Source: Variovorax sp. EL159 (GTDB lineage Bacteria > Pseudomonadota > Gammaproteobacteria > Burkholderiales > Burkholderiaceae_C). Taken from it: DNA of 64,000 nucleotides. Positions 9,358 to 18,075 of the stretch are shown in pieces (positions within the stretch are counted from its first letter, which is position 1; each line of letters begins with the position of its first letter). The stretch covers positions 124,001-188,000 of the forward strand of contig NZ_FMUJ01000005.1 of the NCBI RefSeq assembly GCF_900100965.1, written 5' to 3'. The translations under genes and the position numbers were made by a program. The notes under the pieces were generated by a model. That model was not told where the DNA came from. It was given only the letters and a program-made list of their open reading frames with translations, and searched no databases.

Positions 9358-9732
9358 AACGAACTCTCGGTGCGCGACGCCAAGGGTATGCGCAGGTGTG
9401 ACGGACCAGTACCACTATGTTTGTATCGAAGTGAAGGCTTCGCGGCGCCGTGCGAAAGCACGATGCGCTTGACTGTCGTTGCTCGCGCATGATGGAAACG
9501 ACCATGGCGATTACGTTCGAATACAACTCAAATAGAGGGCGTTGGAATAGTTGCGCGGGGCGGTATGCCTTCAGCCAGACAGAGCCCTGCTCGGGGGCGG
9601 CGCGCTGTTCGTGCAGTCCTGTTGATGCGGCGGCAGCGTGGCCGCTGGCTGGCTGCTTGTCGATCCGGTCGAGCTGCAAACCGCCTGGCCCTGAAACACC
9701 TTCAAGGGGATGTTGGGTTTACTGAGTCGCAA

Positions 9733-9778
9733 AAACAATGCGATTCCATGCGACAAATCGCATGGAATCGCATTGTTT
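9733..9778 (-). terminator. Very strong perfect hairpin, likely terminator of the DUF3987 operon
   Basis: The arms 9733-9753 and 9758-9778 are perfectly complementary (21 bp) around a 4-nt loop. On the minus strand the hairpin lies about 40 nt after the stop of the DUF3987-type gene and is followed by TTTTT, so it would act as a Rho-independent terminator. Perfect symmetry of this length is more than a terminator needs, so a second role as a protein-binding palindrome is possible. Confidence 0.6.
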
Positions 9779-9816
9779 GGGAGTCGAGGCGGCCAAAGCC
9801 GCCCCTCATGGGCATC

Positions 9817-11244
9817 TCAGGGCACGCCGAAGTTGGGGCCAGGATTGATGAAGCGGCGACGACCAACCAGGCCGATCCACACCTTACCGCATGCAACTAG
9901 GTAGTCCAGGACCTCGTTGAAGCGAGCAACAGGGCGGATCGGGCCGGCATGCAGGACGGCGTTGCGAGGGGCTGTCAGATTGCCGCCTTGATAGAAGTGC
10001 GTGTGGAGGTAGAACTCCAACGCTTTGGCATCTGACTGAATCTGCGGCGCTCCGGCATGATGCCCGAACAGGCGCTTGAATTCATCGATATGCCAGCGCA
10101 CGATGAAGAATGCGCACTCTAAGGCGTTGAGACTGATTTTCCCTTGCTGCTTGGTGAAAAAGTGCAGCAGCGCCGCGAGACGCCCCGCCATTTCCATCGA
10201 CTTCGATGCGAAATCCTTGATGTCGTTCAAGTAGCCGAACGGCTGCAACATCGCTTCCACCTGGTTCGTCAACGCGATCCAGCGAGTCACCGCCTCGGGC
10301 GAGAACTCCAGCACTTCGCGTTTGATCGGACCTTCGGCGAGCCGTCGGTCGTATTCTTCGAGCAACTCCTTGATTCCGCCGTGAAAGCCGGGGAGATAGA
10401 CCCATTGCTCGTTGTACCAGTACACAAAGCGGAAGCCCTGCGTGGAGGGCGGAGCACCCACCAGCACACGCGCCCAGAAGCCGGAACCGCGCGCGAGCTC
10501 ACCGTGACGGCGCAGGTAGTCCTTGAGCATTGCGGGCTGGACCATGATGCTCATGGTGCCTCGCGGATGGCGGACGACGATGTGCACACCGCGGCCGCGA
10601 TCGAGCGTCAGCATCTTGGCGCCATCCCAGACCCGGTTGTGCACACTGAACGTCGTCATCGCACTGCCTTTGAGGACGGCCTCACCTTCATCCGACATGA
10701 GCGCGATCGACTCGCAGTCGCCCTCGAGCGCCTCGATGAGCGCGCGTTCGGAAATGTCCTGACGAACGAGTTGCCGCAGACGAGGCGAGATCGGCTTCTT
10801 CTTCTCGTGTGCTTCCCACTGCTCTTGGATCTCGTCGGTCGATTCGTCTTGGTGCGCGGCCTTCTTGAGCTTGCCCCGGAGTACCTGGTCCTTTGCTCGC
10901 CACACTTTCATGTCGCATATGTACCGCGAGAGATTCTCCTGGTACTTGGCCGCACGGGCTTCGTCATGAGCGTGGATCGGGGCCGACACGATGCCGTCAA
11001 CCGCCGACTTGCGTTCGCCAGACTCTGCAATCGTCAAGAAGTTGGTCGAGACAGGACGGAGCTGGCCAGTGGGCAGCAGGACGTCGACGAGGCTCTGACT
11101 CGCCGCCGAGATGGCGGACAAGATGGCCATACAGATCAAAGCATCGGGAGCCTGCACCTTGGCTTGGATTTCCGTGACAAGACGCGCCAGTTCGGGGGGC
11201 AACGCATCGACAGGGTAGGGAGGTGTGATGATGGGAGGGATCAC
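9817..11244 (-). CDS. DUF3987 (YfjI-type) primase/helicase-like protein
   Basis: I chose the GTG at 11244 because GTGA overlaps the stop of the upstream gene and a GGAAGGGAG site lies just before it, giving 475 residues. The N-terminal segment has LPPELARLVTEIQ and TNFLTIAESGERKSAV, the degenerate P-loop region typical of DUF3987 proteins. The middle has MSDEGEAVL, LTLDRGRGVHIV and GFWARVLVG, also hallmarks of this family. DUF3987 proteins sit beside AlpA regulators in phage-satellite and plasmid-derived islands and are thought to take part in replication. It is the last gene of a three-gene operon with overlapping ends. Confidence 0.85.
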   Translation of the reverse strand: MIPPIITPPYPVDALPPELARLVTEIQAKVQAPDALICMAILSAISAASQSLVDVLLPTGQLRPVSTNFLTIAESGERKSAVDGIVSAPIHAHDEARAAKYQENLSRYICDMKVWRAKDQVLRGKLKKAAHQDESTDEIQEQWEAHEKKKPISPRLRQLVRQDISERALIEALEGDCESIALMSDEGEAVLKGSAMTTFSVHNRVWDGAKMLTLDRGRGVHIVVRHPRGTMSIMVQPAMLKDYLRRHGELARGSGFWARVLVGAPPSTQGFRFVYWYNEQWVYLPGFHGGIKELLEEYDRRLAEGPIKREVLEFSPEAVTRWIALTNQVEAMLQPFGYLNDIKDFASKSMEMAGRLAALLHFFTKQQGKISLNALECAFFIVRWHIDEFKRLFGHHAGAPQIQSDAKALEFYLHTHFYQGGNLTAPRNAVLHAGPIRPVARFNEVLDYLVACGKVWIGLVGRRRFINPGPNFGVP

Positions 11245-11585
11245 TCTTCGCTCCCTTCCTCGAGTTGAGCTTCCGTCGCGGGCGGCGTCATTTGCACTCC
11301 ACCGCAGGACGAGCAGCGGAGGCCTTCCCCGTTTTCGTTGCACTGAGCACGAGCTTCCCCGAGCAGCTTCTTGAATTTCGCCGGATGCAGCTTCAGGCCG
11401 TCGCGCCCGAGCGCTTCCAAGACGGCACGCTGCGTCACGCCGCGGGTGAGCGCCTGCTCGATGTTGGCATACAGCGCGTTGAACTTGGTGGCGGTGCTGC
11501 GCTCGCCCGTGGGCTGGAGCGCGTCGAGTGACTTCATCAGCGCATCGCGGCCTTCGAATTCGAGGGTGGTGGCCATGTCGCTCAT
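11241..11585 (-). CDS. Small hypothetical protein of the AlpA-DUF3987 operon
   Basis: A 114-residue protein. The ATG at 11585 overlaps the stop of the AlpA-like gene (ATGA), which argues against the longer frame upstream. The body reads as helical, with RAVLEALGRDGLKLHPAKFKKLL resembling the DNA-binding segment of plasmid and integrated-element accessory proteins. Near the C-terminus CSSCGG could be half of a metal site. No function is assigned. Tight overlap with genes on both sides indicates translational coupling. Confidence 0.75.
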   Translation of the reverse strand: MSDMATTLEFEGRDALMKSLDALQPTGERSTATKFNALYANIEQALTRGVTQRAVLEALGRDGLKLHPAKFKKLLGEARAQCNENGEGLRCSSCGGVQMTPPATEAQLEEGSEE

Positions 11586-11791
11586 TGCTGGCTCTCCTCG
11601 ATCAGTGCCTTGATCGAATCGGCAGGCCACAGGAGGCGACCGTTCGGGAGGCGCAGCGGCTTGATGCCGAAGTAGGAGCCGTGGCGGCTCAGGCGCTTGC
11701 GAACGGTCTGCGGACCGACCAGGTACTGCGCAGCAAACGCATCGGTGGTGAGTTGGAACCCTGCTTGACTGGCAAGGACTTGTGCTTGCAT
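11582..11791 (-). CDS. AlpA-like / excisionase-type helix-turn-helix protein
   Basis: A 69-residue protein starting at ATG 11791. The sequence has AAQYLVGPQTVRKRLSRHG, a MerR-like HTH, then a strand-turn (LRLPNGRLLWPADSIKAL) typical of helix_turn_helix_17/AlpA proteins. Such proteins control element excision or act as the recombination directionality factor for the neighbouring tyrosine integrase. It is the first gene of the DUF3987 operon, with an ATGA overlap to the next gene. Confidence 0.75.
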   Translation of the reverse strand: MQAQVLASQAGFQLTTDAFAAQYLVGPQTVRKRLSRHGSYFGIKPLRLPNGRLLWPADSIKALIEESQQ

Positions 11792-12465
11792 TACTTACTC
11801 CAGGAAAAATACATCCCTGCATGACCGCGCACATCGCTGAGCCTTACTAAGTGGAAGTGCGCGCTGCAGTGGGGAGGAGTCTGAAAGAACGCGACAATTT
11901 TTTCGCGGTACGTTTGGGTGGCACCGGAAGGTACCTCGCCTCGATCAAGCGAGGCGATGGAACGGTAGTTGCCATAGCTGTCTCTTGGGGTGAAGACCGG
12001 AGCAGTCGTCCTGAGGCTGGCATCCAACCGAGTAGCAAGCTGATCGCCGAAGTTTCAATCGAGGCGCCACCGTGACGCTGGTGCACAGCGGATCTCAGTG
12101 ATGGCACTGATACTGCCCTTGGTGCAGCAGTGCCTTGCGAAGGCAGACTTCATCGCGTTACATAGCCTCCGCTCACATGCCGCATGTGCCGTTTGAGGCA
12201 CGATTGCAACTGGTGATCGACAGCGTTGTGGACGCTCTTGCTGTAGTGCTGCGGGGTGAGCGGGCCGAGACCGTGTTCAAGCTGCTGTTGATCGACAAGC
12301 TCAAACCTGCCAGTTGGATGCTCGCTCACCGCTCGTTGTGCGACATACACACGGGTTGCGGCCATATCAGCCTGATTCAAGCGACTTGGCCGCGGGGCAC
12401 GAAACCTGCGATTACCGCAAAGATGTGCTTGCGCGCTTTCCGTTCACTACTCTCAATACCCTGTC
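11792..12465. other. 670-bp gap without a confident gene
   Basis: Short frames occur on both strands but none has a recognisable domain together with a ribosome site. The left part must contain the promoter of the AlpA operon. The centre (12130-12440) looks like degraded coding DNA that I could not assign. Confidence 0.4.
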
Positions 12466-13443
12466 ATGGCTAAAAGAAAGATCGATAACTCTCTCTATCA
12501 TTTTCTGCTCGGTGCGATCAGTAATGCGCTGCCGCTTGAGTTTGCCATTCGCGCTTCGGAATTGCGCTACCCGGAAGCCTTGGCGCGATTGAAAGACATA
12601 GACAAGGAAATCAGAGAGTGTTTGCTGGGTTGGGGTGCACGAAAAGAGGAAATCGATGCGGAGGAGTTGATCGATTATGCATGGGATTTGTTACAGATTG
12701 GCGCCCCGCGCGTTCGATTGCATGGGCGATTGATACATCCAGAGATAGCGGAGATTTTGAATCGGTGCACGAGCGAGATTCATTCAAAAATCAACCTCAA
12801 AGATGATGATTTGGAACTTCCTGCCGCAAAATACTTCAGAGCCTGTGATCTTCTGAAAGGGAACGATATTAGGGAGCTGCTCTTGGCCTCTGAAGAATGT
12901 CTTCGGGATGCAAAGAGCTACGGAAAAAATGATGATATTGAATTCAATAAATTTGTGCGTATTCGACGTGTGCGCGAGCCGATTCGTTTGCATCCGAGCG
13001 TTGAAATTGCTGGTGATCACACCGAGGCTGGTGAACGTAGGCTCTGGCTCGCCGTGAAAATCGATTCTATCTTTGATGCGCTGGATATTGAGCAGCAAAT
13101 AGACGAGTTTCTTTATCAACTCGCTCTAAATCGGGAGTGGAATGCGCCTGGTGATGCTGTTTCCAGTGCGCTATTCAATAAACTTCTTGGAAAAGGAGTC
13201 GCTGGTGATATGAGCGAGGATGGAGTGGCGAGAATAGATGGGATTGCCGCTGTGCTTGCTGGTCTGTATTGCAGGGATTTGCGCAAACGAAACGGATTGA
13301 GGCTCGTCGATGCAAAAAAGGAGACGCTCGAAATCTATAAGGCGTCCGACGATGCGGTGGCAAAAAATTACAAACAAGTCAACGCTAAAATTAAAAAATA
13401 TATCGAAAAATTCGAAGCTGGCGTGATGGTTGATAGCGTGTAG
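12466..13443 (+). CDS. Hypothetical accessory protein, AT-rich
   Basis: A 325-residue protein that I do not recognise. It is soluble, mostly helical and charged, with no signal peptide or membrane segment. Codon use is far more AT-rich than its neighbours (many AAA, GAT and ATT codons), which marks it as a recent import. No strong ribosome site precedes the ATG. It lies alone between the AlpA operon and the integrase gene, a place where accessory islands often carry cargo such as defence genes, but nothing in the sequence shows a function. Confidence 0.7.
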   Translation: MAKRKIDNSLYHFLLGAISNALPLEFAIRASELRYPEALARLKDIDKEIRECLLGWGARKEEIDAEELIDYAWDLLQIGAPRVRLHGRLIHPEIAEILNRCTSEIHSKINLKDDDLELPAAKYFRACDLLKGNDIRELLLASEECLRDAKSYGKNDDIEFNKFVRIRRVREPIRLHPSVEIAGDHTEAGERRLWLAVKIDSIFDALDIEQQIDEFLYQLALNREWNAPGDAVSSALFNKLLGKGVAGDMSEDGVARIDGIAAVLAGLYCRDLRKRNGLRLVDAKKETLEIYKASDDAVAKNYKQVNAKIKKYIEKFEAGVMVDSV

Positions 13444-13618
13444 ATGGAAGAGTCTGTACGACGGAGCGATATTTGAAGATCGGCGTCAGCAATTCCTTTG
13501 CCGGCAGATGCTCTTCGGTGGCCCAAATTTGAGCTATACAGGCGTGTTGCCGTACCCCTAGGGGCTCGCCCGTTCTTCTTGTTCAGGCAGGAGATCGCCG
13601 CGGCAAGCCCTCGGGTTT

Positions 13619-14992
13619 TTATTGGGGCGGGCCAGTTGGGCGCTCGTGAGACTCTGTGTCGAGAGGGATGCCGGCCTGTTTCAGCATCCAGGATTCGATC
13701 TGATCGTGCCACTTGCGCAGTAGGTCGAGTGGGCGGCGGCGGTAGTGCTTCTCGGCGATCGCGCTGGGCTTATGCCCCTGGATTTGGGCGATGACACCGG
13801 CTGGGGTCTCGCACCATTCGGACAATGTGCCGAACGATCGGCGCAAGCCGTGCAGCGTGATGTGCGGCAAGCCCGCTTGCCCAAGTGCTCCGGTGTGGGC
13901 ACTGCGCGGTTCTGCGAGCTTGCCATCTGCAGAGGTGGGGCTTGGAAAGACCCAGGGTGAAGGGCTCCAGGTGCGGCCTTGTGCTTCGAGGCGTTTGAGT
14001 TGTCGTCGGGGCGGCGGTACTTCGTTCAGCCGCTTGAGTTCGAGCAACAGGCTGGACAGATAGGGGGTGAGCGGGATGGTTCGCCCTGCCGCACCTTCCA
14101 CTTTGTCGTTGAGCGTCAGGCTGCGCCAGCGGAAATCCACATCCTCCCAGCGCAGCGCCGCCAACTCTTCGCGCCGGGCGCCAGTGATGAGCAGGCCTTG
14201 CAGGTACGCGCTAATGACCGGGTTATGGATCTCGCGTACGCTGGTGAACCAGACGCCCAACTGCTCGCGTTGCAGGCAGTCGCCCTCTTTTGCCTTCACG
14301 CGCGGGACAGCGTCTTTCACGCCACGCGTTTGGTAACTTTCGGTGGGAATGAGCCCCTTATAGGCCGGCATGTCTTTGGCCCAGCGGATGAAGCCTCGCA
14401 GCAGCCGAAACGACAGTGCGGTCATCGTAGGACGAGTGGCGGTCTCGGCAGTGAGCCATTGTGCGATGCGCGGTCCCGTGAGGTCGGGTAGCCGGAGCGC
14501 GCGCAGTGCGGCCAGCGGACCAGCCTGGGTGAGGCCCTGTCCCCGCTTCTTGGCCGCCCCGCCTTCCGAGGCGTGCTGCACGTGATCGCGGGAGTGGCGT
14601 TCGCTCCAAAAGGGTTTGCGCTCTTGAATGTAGGCGTCCCACGCCTGACCAAAGAGTACGTCTTGGCGTGCGGCCTCTTCTCGGCGAGCCTCCAAGGCCT
14701 GGCGCTGCTCGGCTTTCACCTCCCTGGGGTCCTTGCCCTCGTTCACGAGCATCTTGAGGCGGCCGGCTTCCGTGCGCGCCCGGCCCAACTCCCAGGCGCG
14801 CGCATCACCGATCGTGACGCGCAGTGTCTTGCCGAACAGGCGGGACTCGAAGATGTAGGAGCGAGCGCCGGCCGCAGTGATCCGCAAGCCGAAGCCGGGG
14901 GTCTTGGCGTCCCAATGGATGGTCTGTTGTTTACCGGGCTCACAGGGCAGGTTCTCTACCCGTGCAGTGGTCAAAGTCAGTTTTGTCGTCAT
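13619..14992 (-). CDS. Tyrosine integrase of element A (DUF4102 type)
   Basis: A 457-residue integrase. The N-terminus (residues 5-95; GFGLRITAAGARSY, RVTIGDARAW) is the DUF4102 arm-binding domain. The catalytic residues are present: arginine in GARREELAALRW, HGLRR for the His-x-x-Arg box, the histidine in QGHKPSAIA, and the nucleophile in KHYRRR. It should therefore be active. The gene starts about 160 bp from a tRNA-Phe 3' fragment, reading away from it, as usual for integrases that use the tRNA 3' end as attB. Confidence 0.93.
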   Translation of the reverse strand: MTTKLTLTTARVENLPCEPGKQQTIHWDAKTPGFGLRITAAGARSYIFESRLFGKTLRVTIGDARAWELGRARTEAGRLKMLVNEGKDPREVKAEQRQALEARREEAARQDVLFGQAWDAYIQERKPFWSERHSRDHVQHASEGGAAKKRGQGLTQAGPLAALRALRLPDLTGPRIAQWLTAETATRPTMTALSFRLLRGFIRWAKDMPAYKGLIPTESYQTRGVKDAVPRVKAKEGDCLQREQLGVWFTSVREIHNPVISAYLQGLLITGARREELAALRWEDVDFRWRSLTLNDKVEGAAGRTIPLTPYLSSLLLELKRLNEVPPPRRQLKRLEAQGRTWSPSPWVFPSPTSADGKLAEPRSAHTGALGQAGLPHITLHGLRRSFGTLSEWCETPAGVIAQIQGHKPSAIAEKHYRRRPLDLLRKWHDQIESWMLKQAGIPLDTESHERPTGPPQ

Positions 14993-15155
14993 AGATGCCT
15001 ACACGGCACCGTGTAGGCGCCATGTAGGCATTTTAGAGCAATCTGGGTCAACACCGGTCTGTACGAAAATCTTTCAAAGATCAGATAAGTCATTGATTTA
15101 AAAAGATTTTGTCGCATAGATCAACTCAAATCATCACAAAGGAAGGCCGACTTGT

Positions 15156-15205
15156 GCAGATTGAAAATCCGCGTGTCGGTGGTTCGATTCCGCCCCAGGC
15201 CACCA
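15156..15205 (+). other. tRNA-Phe 3' fragment, attachment site (right end of element A / left end of element B)
   Basis: From the anticodon arm (TTGAAAA with GAA anticodon) through the T arm (GTCGGTGGTTCGATTCCGCC) to the acceptor and CCA end this is tRNA-Phe. The 5' half (acceptor and D arm) is missing upstream, so it is not a working tRNA gene. Integration into the 3' end of a tRNA gene leaves such a fragment at the far junction of an element. Confidence 0.85.
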
Positions 15206-15207
15206 AA
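15192..15207 (+). repeat. Left 16-bp att core of element B
   Basis: GCCCCAGGCCACCAAA here is identical to the sequence at 36495-36510 and comes from the acceptor end of tRNA-Phe. The pair encloses a 21.3-kb segment with its own integrase. Confidence 0.85.
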
Positions 15208-15234
15208 TTACTGCGTCCGTCAAAGGCGCAACCT

Positions 15235-15274
15235 AAAAAGCCCCAAGTAAATCAACAGCTTGGGGCTTTTTTTG
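15235..15274 (+). terminator. Rho-independent terminator after the tRNA fragment
   Basis: AAAAAGCCCCAAG and CTTGGGGCTTTTTTT pair around an 11-nt loop and end in a long T-tract. It is a classic terminator, presumably carried along with the tRNA 3' end. Confidence 0.9.
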
Positions 15275-15368
15275 TGTCCGCCTTCATCCGCCGTGGTTCA
15301 TCGACATCCGATGGATTCTGCAGCAACTTCTGCAGTAACCAGTCGACCCGACCAGTCCGCGCGAAGAG

Positions 15369-16256
15369 TTACTGCGGGTCGAAGGCCCCGTCGCCGAACT
15401 GTTCAATGTCAGCCTGCATGGCACGAAAAGCGGCGCTTCCAACAAAGGCGTCTGCGTTCCTTCGGAGATTTTGATCGATGACCTCCCGTTGCTTCTTCGA
15501 GATCCCCGCCATAGCGGCTGCGCTCTCGCGAGCCTTGGCGTTCAGGTAAGGCCAAAGCGCCCCCGGGAGTACGTACTGCTGACGGCCTCCCACCGTCCCC
15601 TGATTTGCTTGAACCCTCGTGCCCTTCCAAGGGTTAGAGCGCTGGCGAATCGTGCCAAAAATGGCGATTGGCCCGAGCTTGGCGAACGTGAAAGTCTGGG
15701 TCGAATTGTTGCAAAGGTCCATCTGGATCGTCCGCGTCAGGTAACGATTGATGTTGGGCGACTCATCGCCGCCGCTGCTTGATTCGATGATGTCGAACGG
15801 CAGCAGCTGCTGCCGGAAATCGCCAGGGTGTTCACGTTCTCCGAGAAGAAATGCTCGCCAAGTCACCTCCGCCTGCCGACAGAGTTCCTCCGCCTCGGGG
15901 TCAGCCCAGGGGCCGAAGTCTTCGGTTTCCAATGCAAGACGAAGCACGCGCCAAGACACGGATGTGCAGAACCGCAGCAGTGACGGGCCATAGACCAGTT
16001 GCACAGCAGGATTTTCGACGTATGGGTAGAAGATCTTGTTTGCGAACTCACGCTCATCCCGACTGAAGAGCGCCTCGCACTCGGCGCAGAGAAAGCTCTT
16101 CTTCAGCCCGTCCTGGACTCGCAGGTTTGGCTGTTTGGTGTTGCGCAGAGGGGAGCCCCCGGCACTCTCGCGCTTCCATCTGAACACGAACGCCGGAAGG
16201 ATGTGGCTCGCTAGCAGCGGGCAATCCCGACCGCAAAGCCTGCAAAGCTCACCCAT
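15369..16256 (-). CDS. Zinc-binding HNH-like hypothetical protein
   Basis: A 295-residue protein starting at ATG 16256. The N-terminus has CRLCGRDC, then SHILPAF near residue 17, and later FLCAECEALFSRDERE near residue 55. This spacing of two CxxC pairs around a histidine is that of treble-clef HNH-like proteins found in island cargo. The remaining 220 residues are not recognised. It lies just inside the left end of element B. Nuclease activity is not proven by the motif. Confidence 0.65.
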   Translation of the reverse strand: MGELCRLCGRDCPLLASHILPAFVFRWKRESAGGSPLRNTKQPNLRVQDGLKKSFLCAECEALFSRDEREFANKIFYPYVENPAVQLVYGPSLLRFCTSVSWRVLRLALETEDFGPWADPEAEELCRQAEVTWRAFLLGEREHPGDFRQQLLPFDIIESSSGGDESPNINRYLTRTIQMDLCNNSTQTFTFAKLGPIAIFGTIRQRSNPWKGTRVQANQGTVGGRQQYVLPGALWPYLNAKARESAAAMAGISKKQREVIDQNLRRNADAFVGSAAFRAMQADIEQFGDGAFDPQ

Positions 16257-16441
16257 GCCACTTCCTTCTCAGAGAGCGGGAGGCAAGCGCCGGACCGCTG
16301 GTCGCAATGCGTGCGCGTTTGCGCACGATGCAATTCTGTTTCAAATCTGGTAACGGGGTTCGGTACGATTTATCGCACAGATGGCGACAGACTTATCGCG
16401 GTGCGCCTCAAATGGCCTCAGACTCAGTGGTCGAACGCCGG

Positions 16442-17083
16442 TTAGGCGCGTGTCAGCAGACTCTCCATGTCTCGCGAATAGGCAGCGAAATCGCGCCAGC
16501 CGAGCAGGTAAGTCATGTTGTGCGCCACGCTTGCACTAGGGTGCCTCGCAAGATCAACCGCCGGATCCTTTACGCCCTCAAAGCCTGGCACACGGGCCAA
16601 GTGATCAAAGACGGCTTGGTTCACCCTGCTAAGTTTCGCTTCGTCAAAGTGAGCATGCTGGTTGCGTCCCGCATAAATAATGAGGCCGATGGGCACACCC
16701 CTCACCTCGCGTCCGATGGCGAATTGACGAGCGGCCGAGCTTTCCCCAACGATTGCCGAAGCTACGCCAGACAACGTGCTGGCGATGGAATGCATTTGAA
16801 TGCCTTTATGGGCAATCTCGAGGATCGCGCCACAAAGAGCGGCCATCGCAAAGAGCTCTGCGACGAACTCCGACTGAGCCTGCTTCGACTGCTCCAGTTG
16901 GCGTGAATTCTCTTCAGCCCAAGTGCCGTAGCTAGCGTTGAATGCGGCAGGGTCGCTTCCTTCGCTGACAAAAACGGCGCCTTCGATGCCTTTTCGCAGC
17001 GGGTCCAAGTAGGACTCGACACCTTCAAAGAGTTTTCGTGTCGCGGATGAAGTGCGGGTCAGATAGTCAGTAGCGGAGTTCAT
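16442..17083 (-). CDS. Hypothetical helical protein with RNxxAH motif
   Basis: The ATG at 17083 gives 213 residues; the upstream part of the longer frame is arginine/serine-rich and not protein-like. The protein is helical throughout. Near residue 145 it reads YAGRNQHAHFDE, another R(X4)H match of the HEPN kind. It is on the same strand as the zinc-binding gene, with a gap of about 185 bp. No family is recognised, and the start is uncertain because no clear ribosome site is seen. Confidence 0.6.
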   Translation of the reverse strand: MNSATDYLTRTSSATRKLFEGVESYLDPLRKGIEGAVFVSEGSDPAAFNASYGTWAEENSRQLEQSKQAQSEFVAELFAMAALCGAILEIAHKGIQMHSIASTLSGVASAIVGESSAARQFAIGREVRGVPIGLIIYAGRNQHAHFDEAKLSRVNQAVFDHLARVPGFEGVKDPAVDLARHPSASVAHNMTYLLGWRDFAAYSRDMESLLTRA

Positions 17084-17475
17084 GAACGGGCGTTTGCCGA
17101 AAGAGTTGATCAATTCTGCGCGAAGGCGGTGACTCGCTATTTCACGGCATGAGCTTGCACGCCTGCTTCGGCTCGCTGCACGGTGGCGAACGGATTTGAA
17201 CCTTGACGGACTTAGGTGGTCATCGGTACGATCTTCCCAACGCAAAGCACATTCGGTTGAGCCAACTATCGTCTCGGTTGGCAACCAGGATCGGAATAGA
17301 ACCTTGCGCCGCTGGGTAGCTCTGTTGGCTTTTCTGCCAACGCTGCAGGTCACTGACGATGCTGCGGCAGCTTATGGAAAAGGGTGGGCTTCGCCTGTCC
17401 GCGCATGAACCCACCGACCTGTGTCGGGCGTAGCCAAGGGAACACGGGACCTCCTGAATCGCATAGGAGGGCCTC
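17084..17475. other. Gap with an RBS-masking inverted repeat
   Basis: About 390 bp without a gene. At its right end CCTCCT (17450-17455) can pair with AGGAGG (17465-17470), the ribosome site of the following AlpA-type gene, across a 9-nt loop. The hairpin could hold that gene's translation down. Confidence 0.4.
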
Positions 17476-17696
17476 GTGCTCAATCCACAAACCACAACTC
17501 AAATGACAGTAGTGCCGATGGTAGGCGCTGGACTGCTCCGTCTGCCTCAGGTGCTGGCAATCGTTCCGGTGGGAAAAACAACTTGGTGGGCTGGCGTCAA
17601 GGCGGGTCGATACCGCAGCCCATCAAGATATCCGCACGTTGCACGGCCTGGCGGTCTAGCGATATTCAAAGGCTGTTCGAAGGGGATGCAGTATGA
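17476..17696 (+). pseudogene. AlpA-family regulator with a one-base frameshift
   Basis: A GTG at 17476 follows AGGAGG by 5 nt. The frame reads LLRLPQVLAIVP and TTWWAGVKAGRY, the AlpA/Prophage CP4-57 regulator signature, then continues in the next frame as PQPIKISARCTAWRSSDIQ and ends at a TGA that overlaps the following ATG (ATGA). Adding one C near 17622 would restore a normal 73-residue AlpA. So it is a recent frameshift, a programmed shift or a base-calling error. The preserved homology on both sides and the intact overlap with the next gene favour a very recent event or an error. Confidence 0.75.
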
Positions 17697-17971
17697 ATGT
17701 CGTCCCCGTGCGCATGAGCGAGCACCAGCAACGAAACGGATCGAAGAAGGTGCCTCCGCGGGTGACCCTGTCGGCCATCGAAGCGGTTTTGCCGATCACT
17801 GTTCGTAGCATCTATCGCGCTGTTCAACGCGGTCGTACGCCCTCGTGGCTTTCACACCTTGATCCTTTTGGATTGCCGACCCGTGAGTATTGGGTCGATG
17901 TGCGGGCGTGCCTGCTGCACTACAGCCGCCGCGGGATCGAGTTGCGACTCGAAGTGGTTGAGTCGCAATAA
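17693..17971 (+). CDS. Small HTH-like protein downstream of alpA
   Basis: A 92-residue basic protein whose ATG overlaps the stop of the AlpA-type gene. The middle (LSAIEAVLPITVRSIYRAVQRG) looks like a helix-turn-helix followed by a short wing region, so DNA binding is possible. It lies just before the replication gene and is probably a copy-number or transfer regulator of the element; this is inference from position only. Confidence 0.6.
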   Translation: MNVVPVRMSEHQQRNGSKKVPPRVTLSAIEAVLPITVRSIYRAVQRGRTPSWLSHLDPFGLPTREYWVDVRACLLHYSRRGIELRLEVVESQ

Positions 17972-18075
17972 GAAAAGCCACGTCCGCACAGGCGGGCGTG
18001 GCTCATCAGGATTGCGACTTTGGCGAGGCGCTTTCTTGATTTTATGCCGCCTGTCGGTCGTGGTCGAGCACGACC

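Noticed and set aside
10144..11268. Plus-strand open frame of about 370 codons
   Set aside because: Antisense to the DUF3987-type gene, which has clear family motifs and operon overlaps.
15156..15205. Complete tRNA-Phe gene
   Set aside because: The 5' acceptor strand and D arm are absent upstream; only the anticodon arm to CCA is present, so it is an attachment-site fragment.
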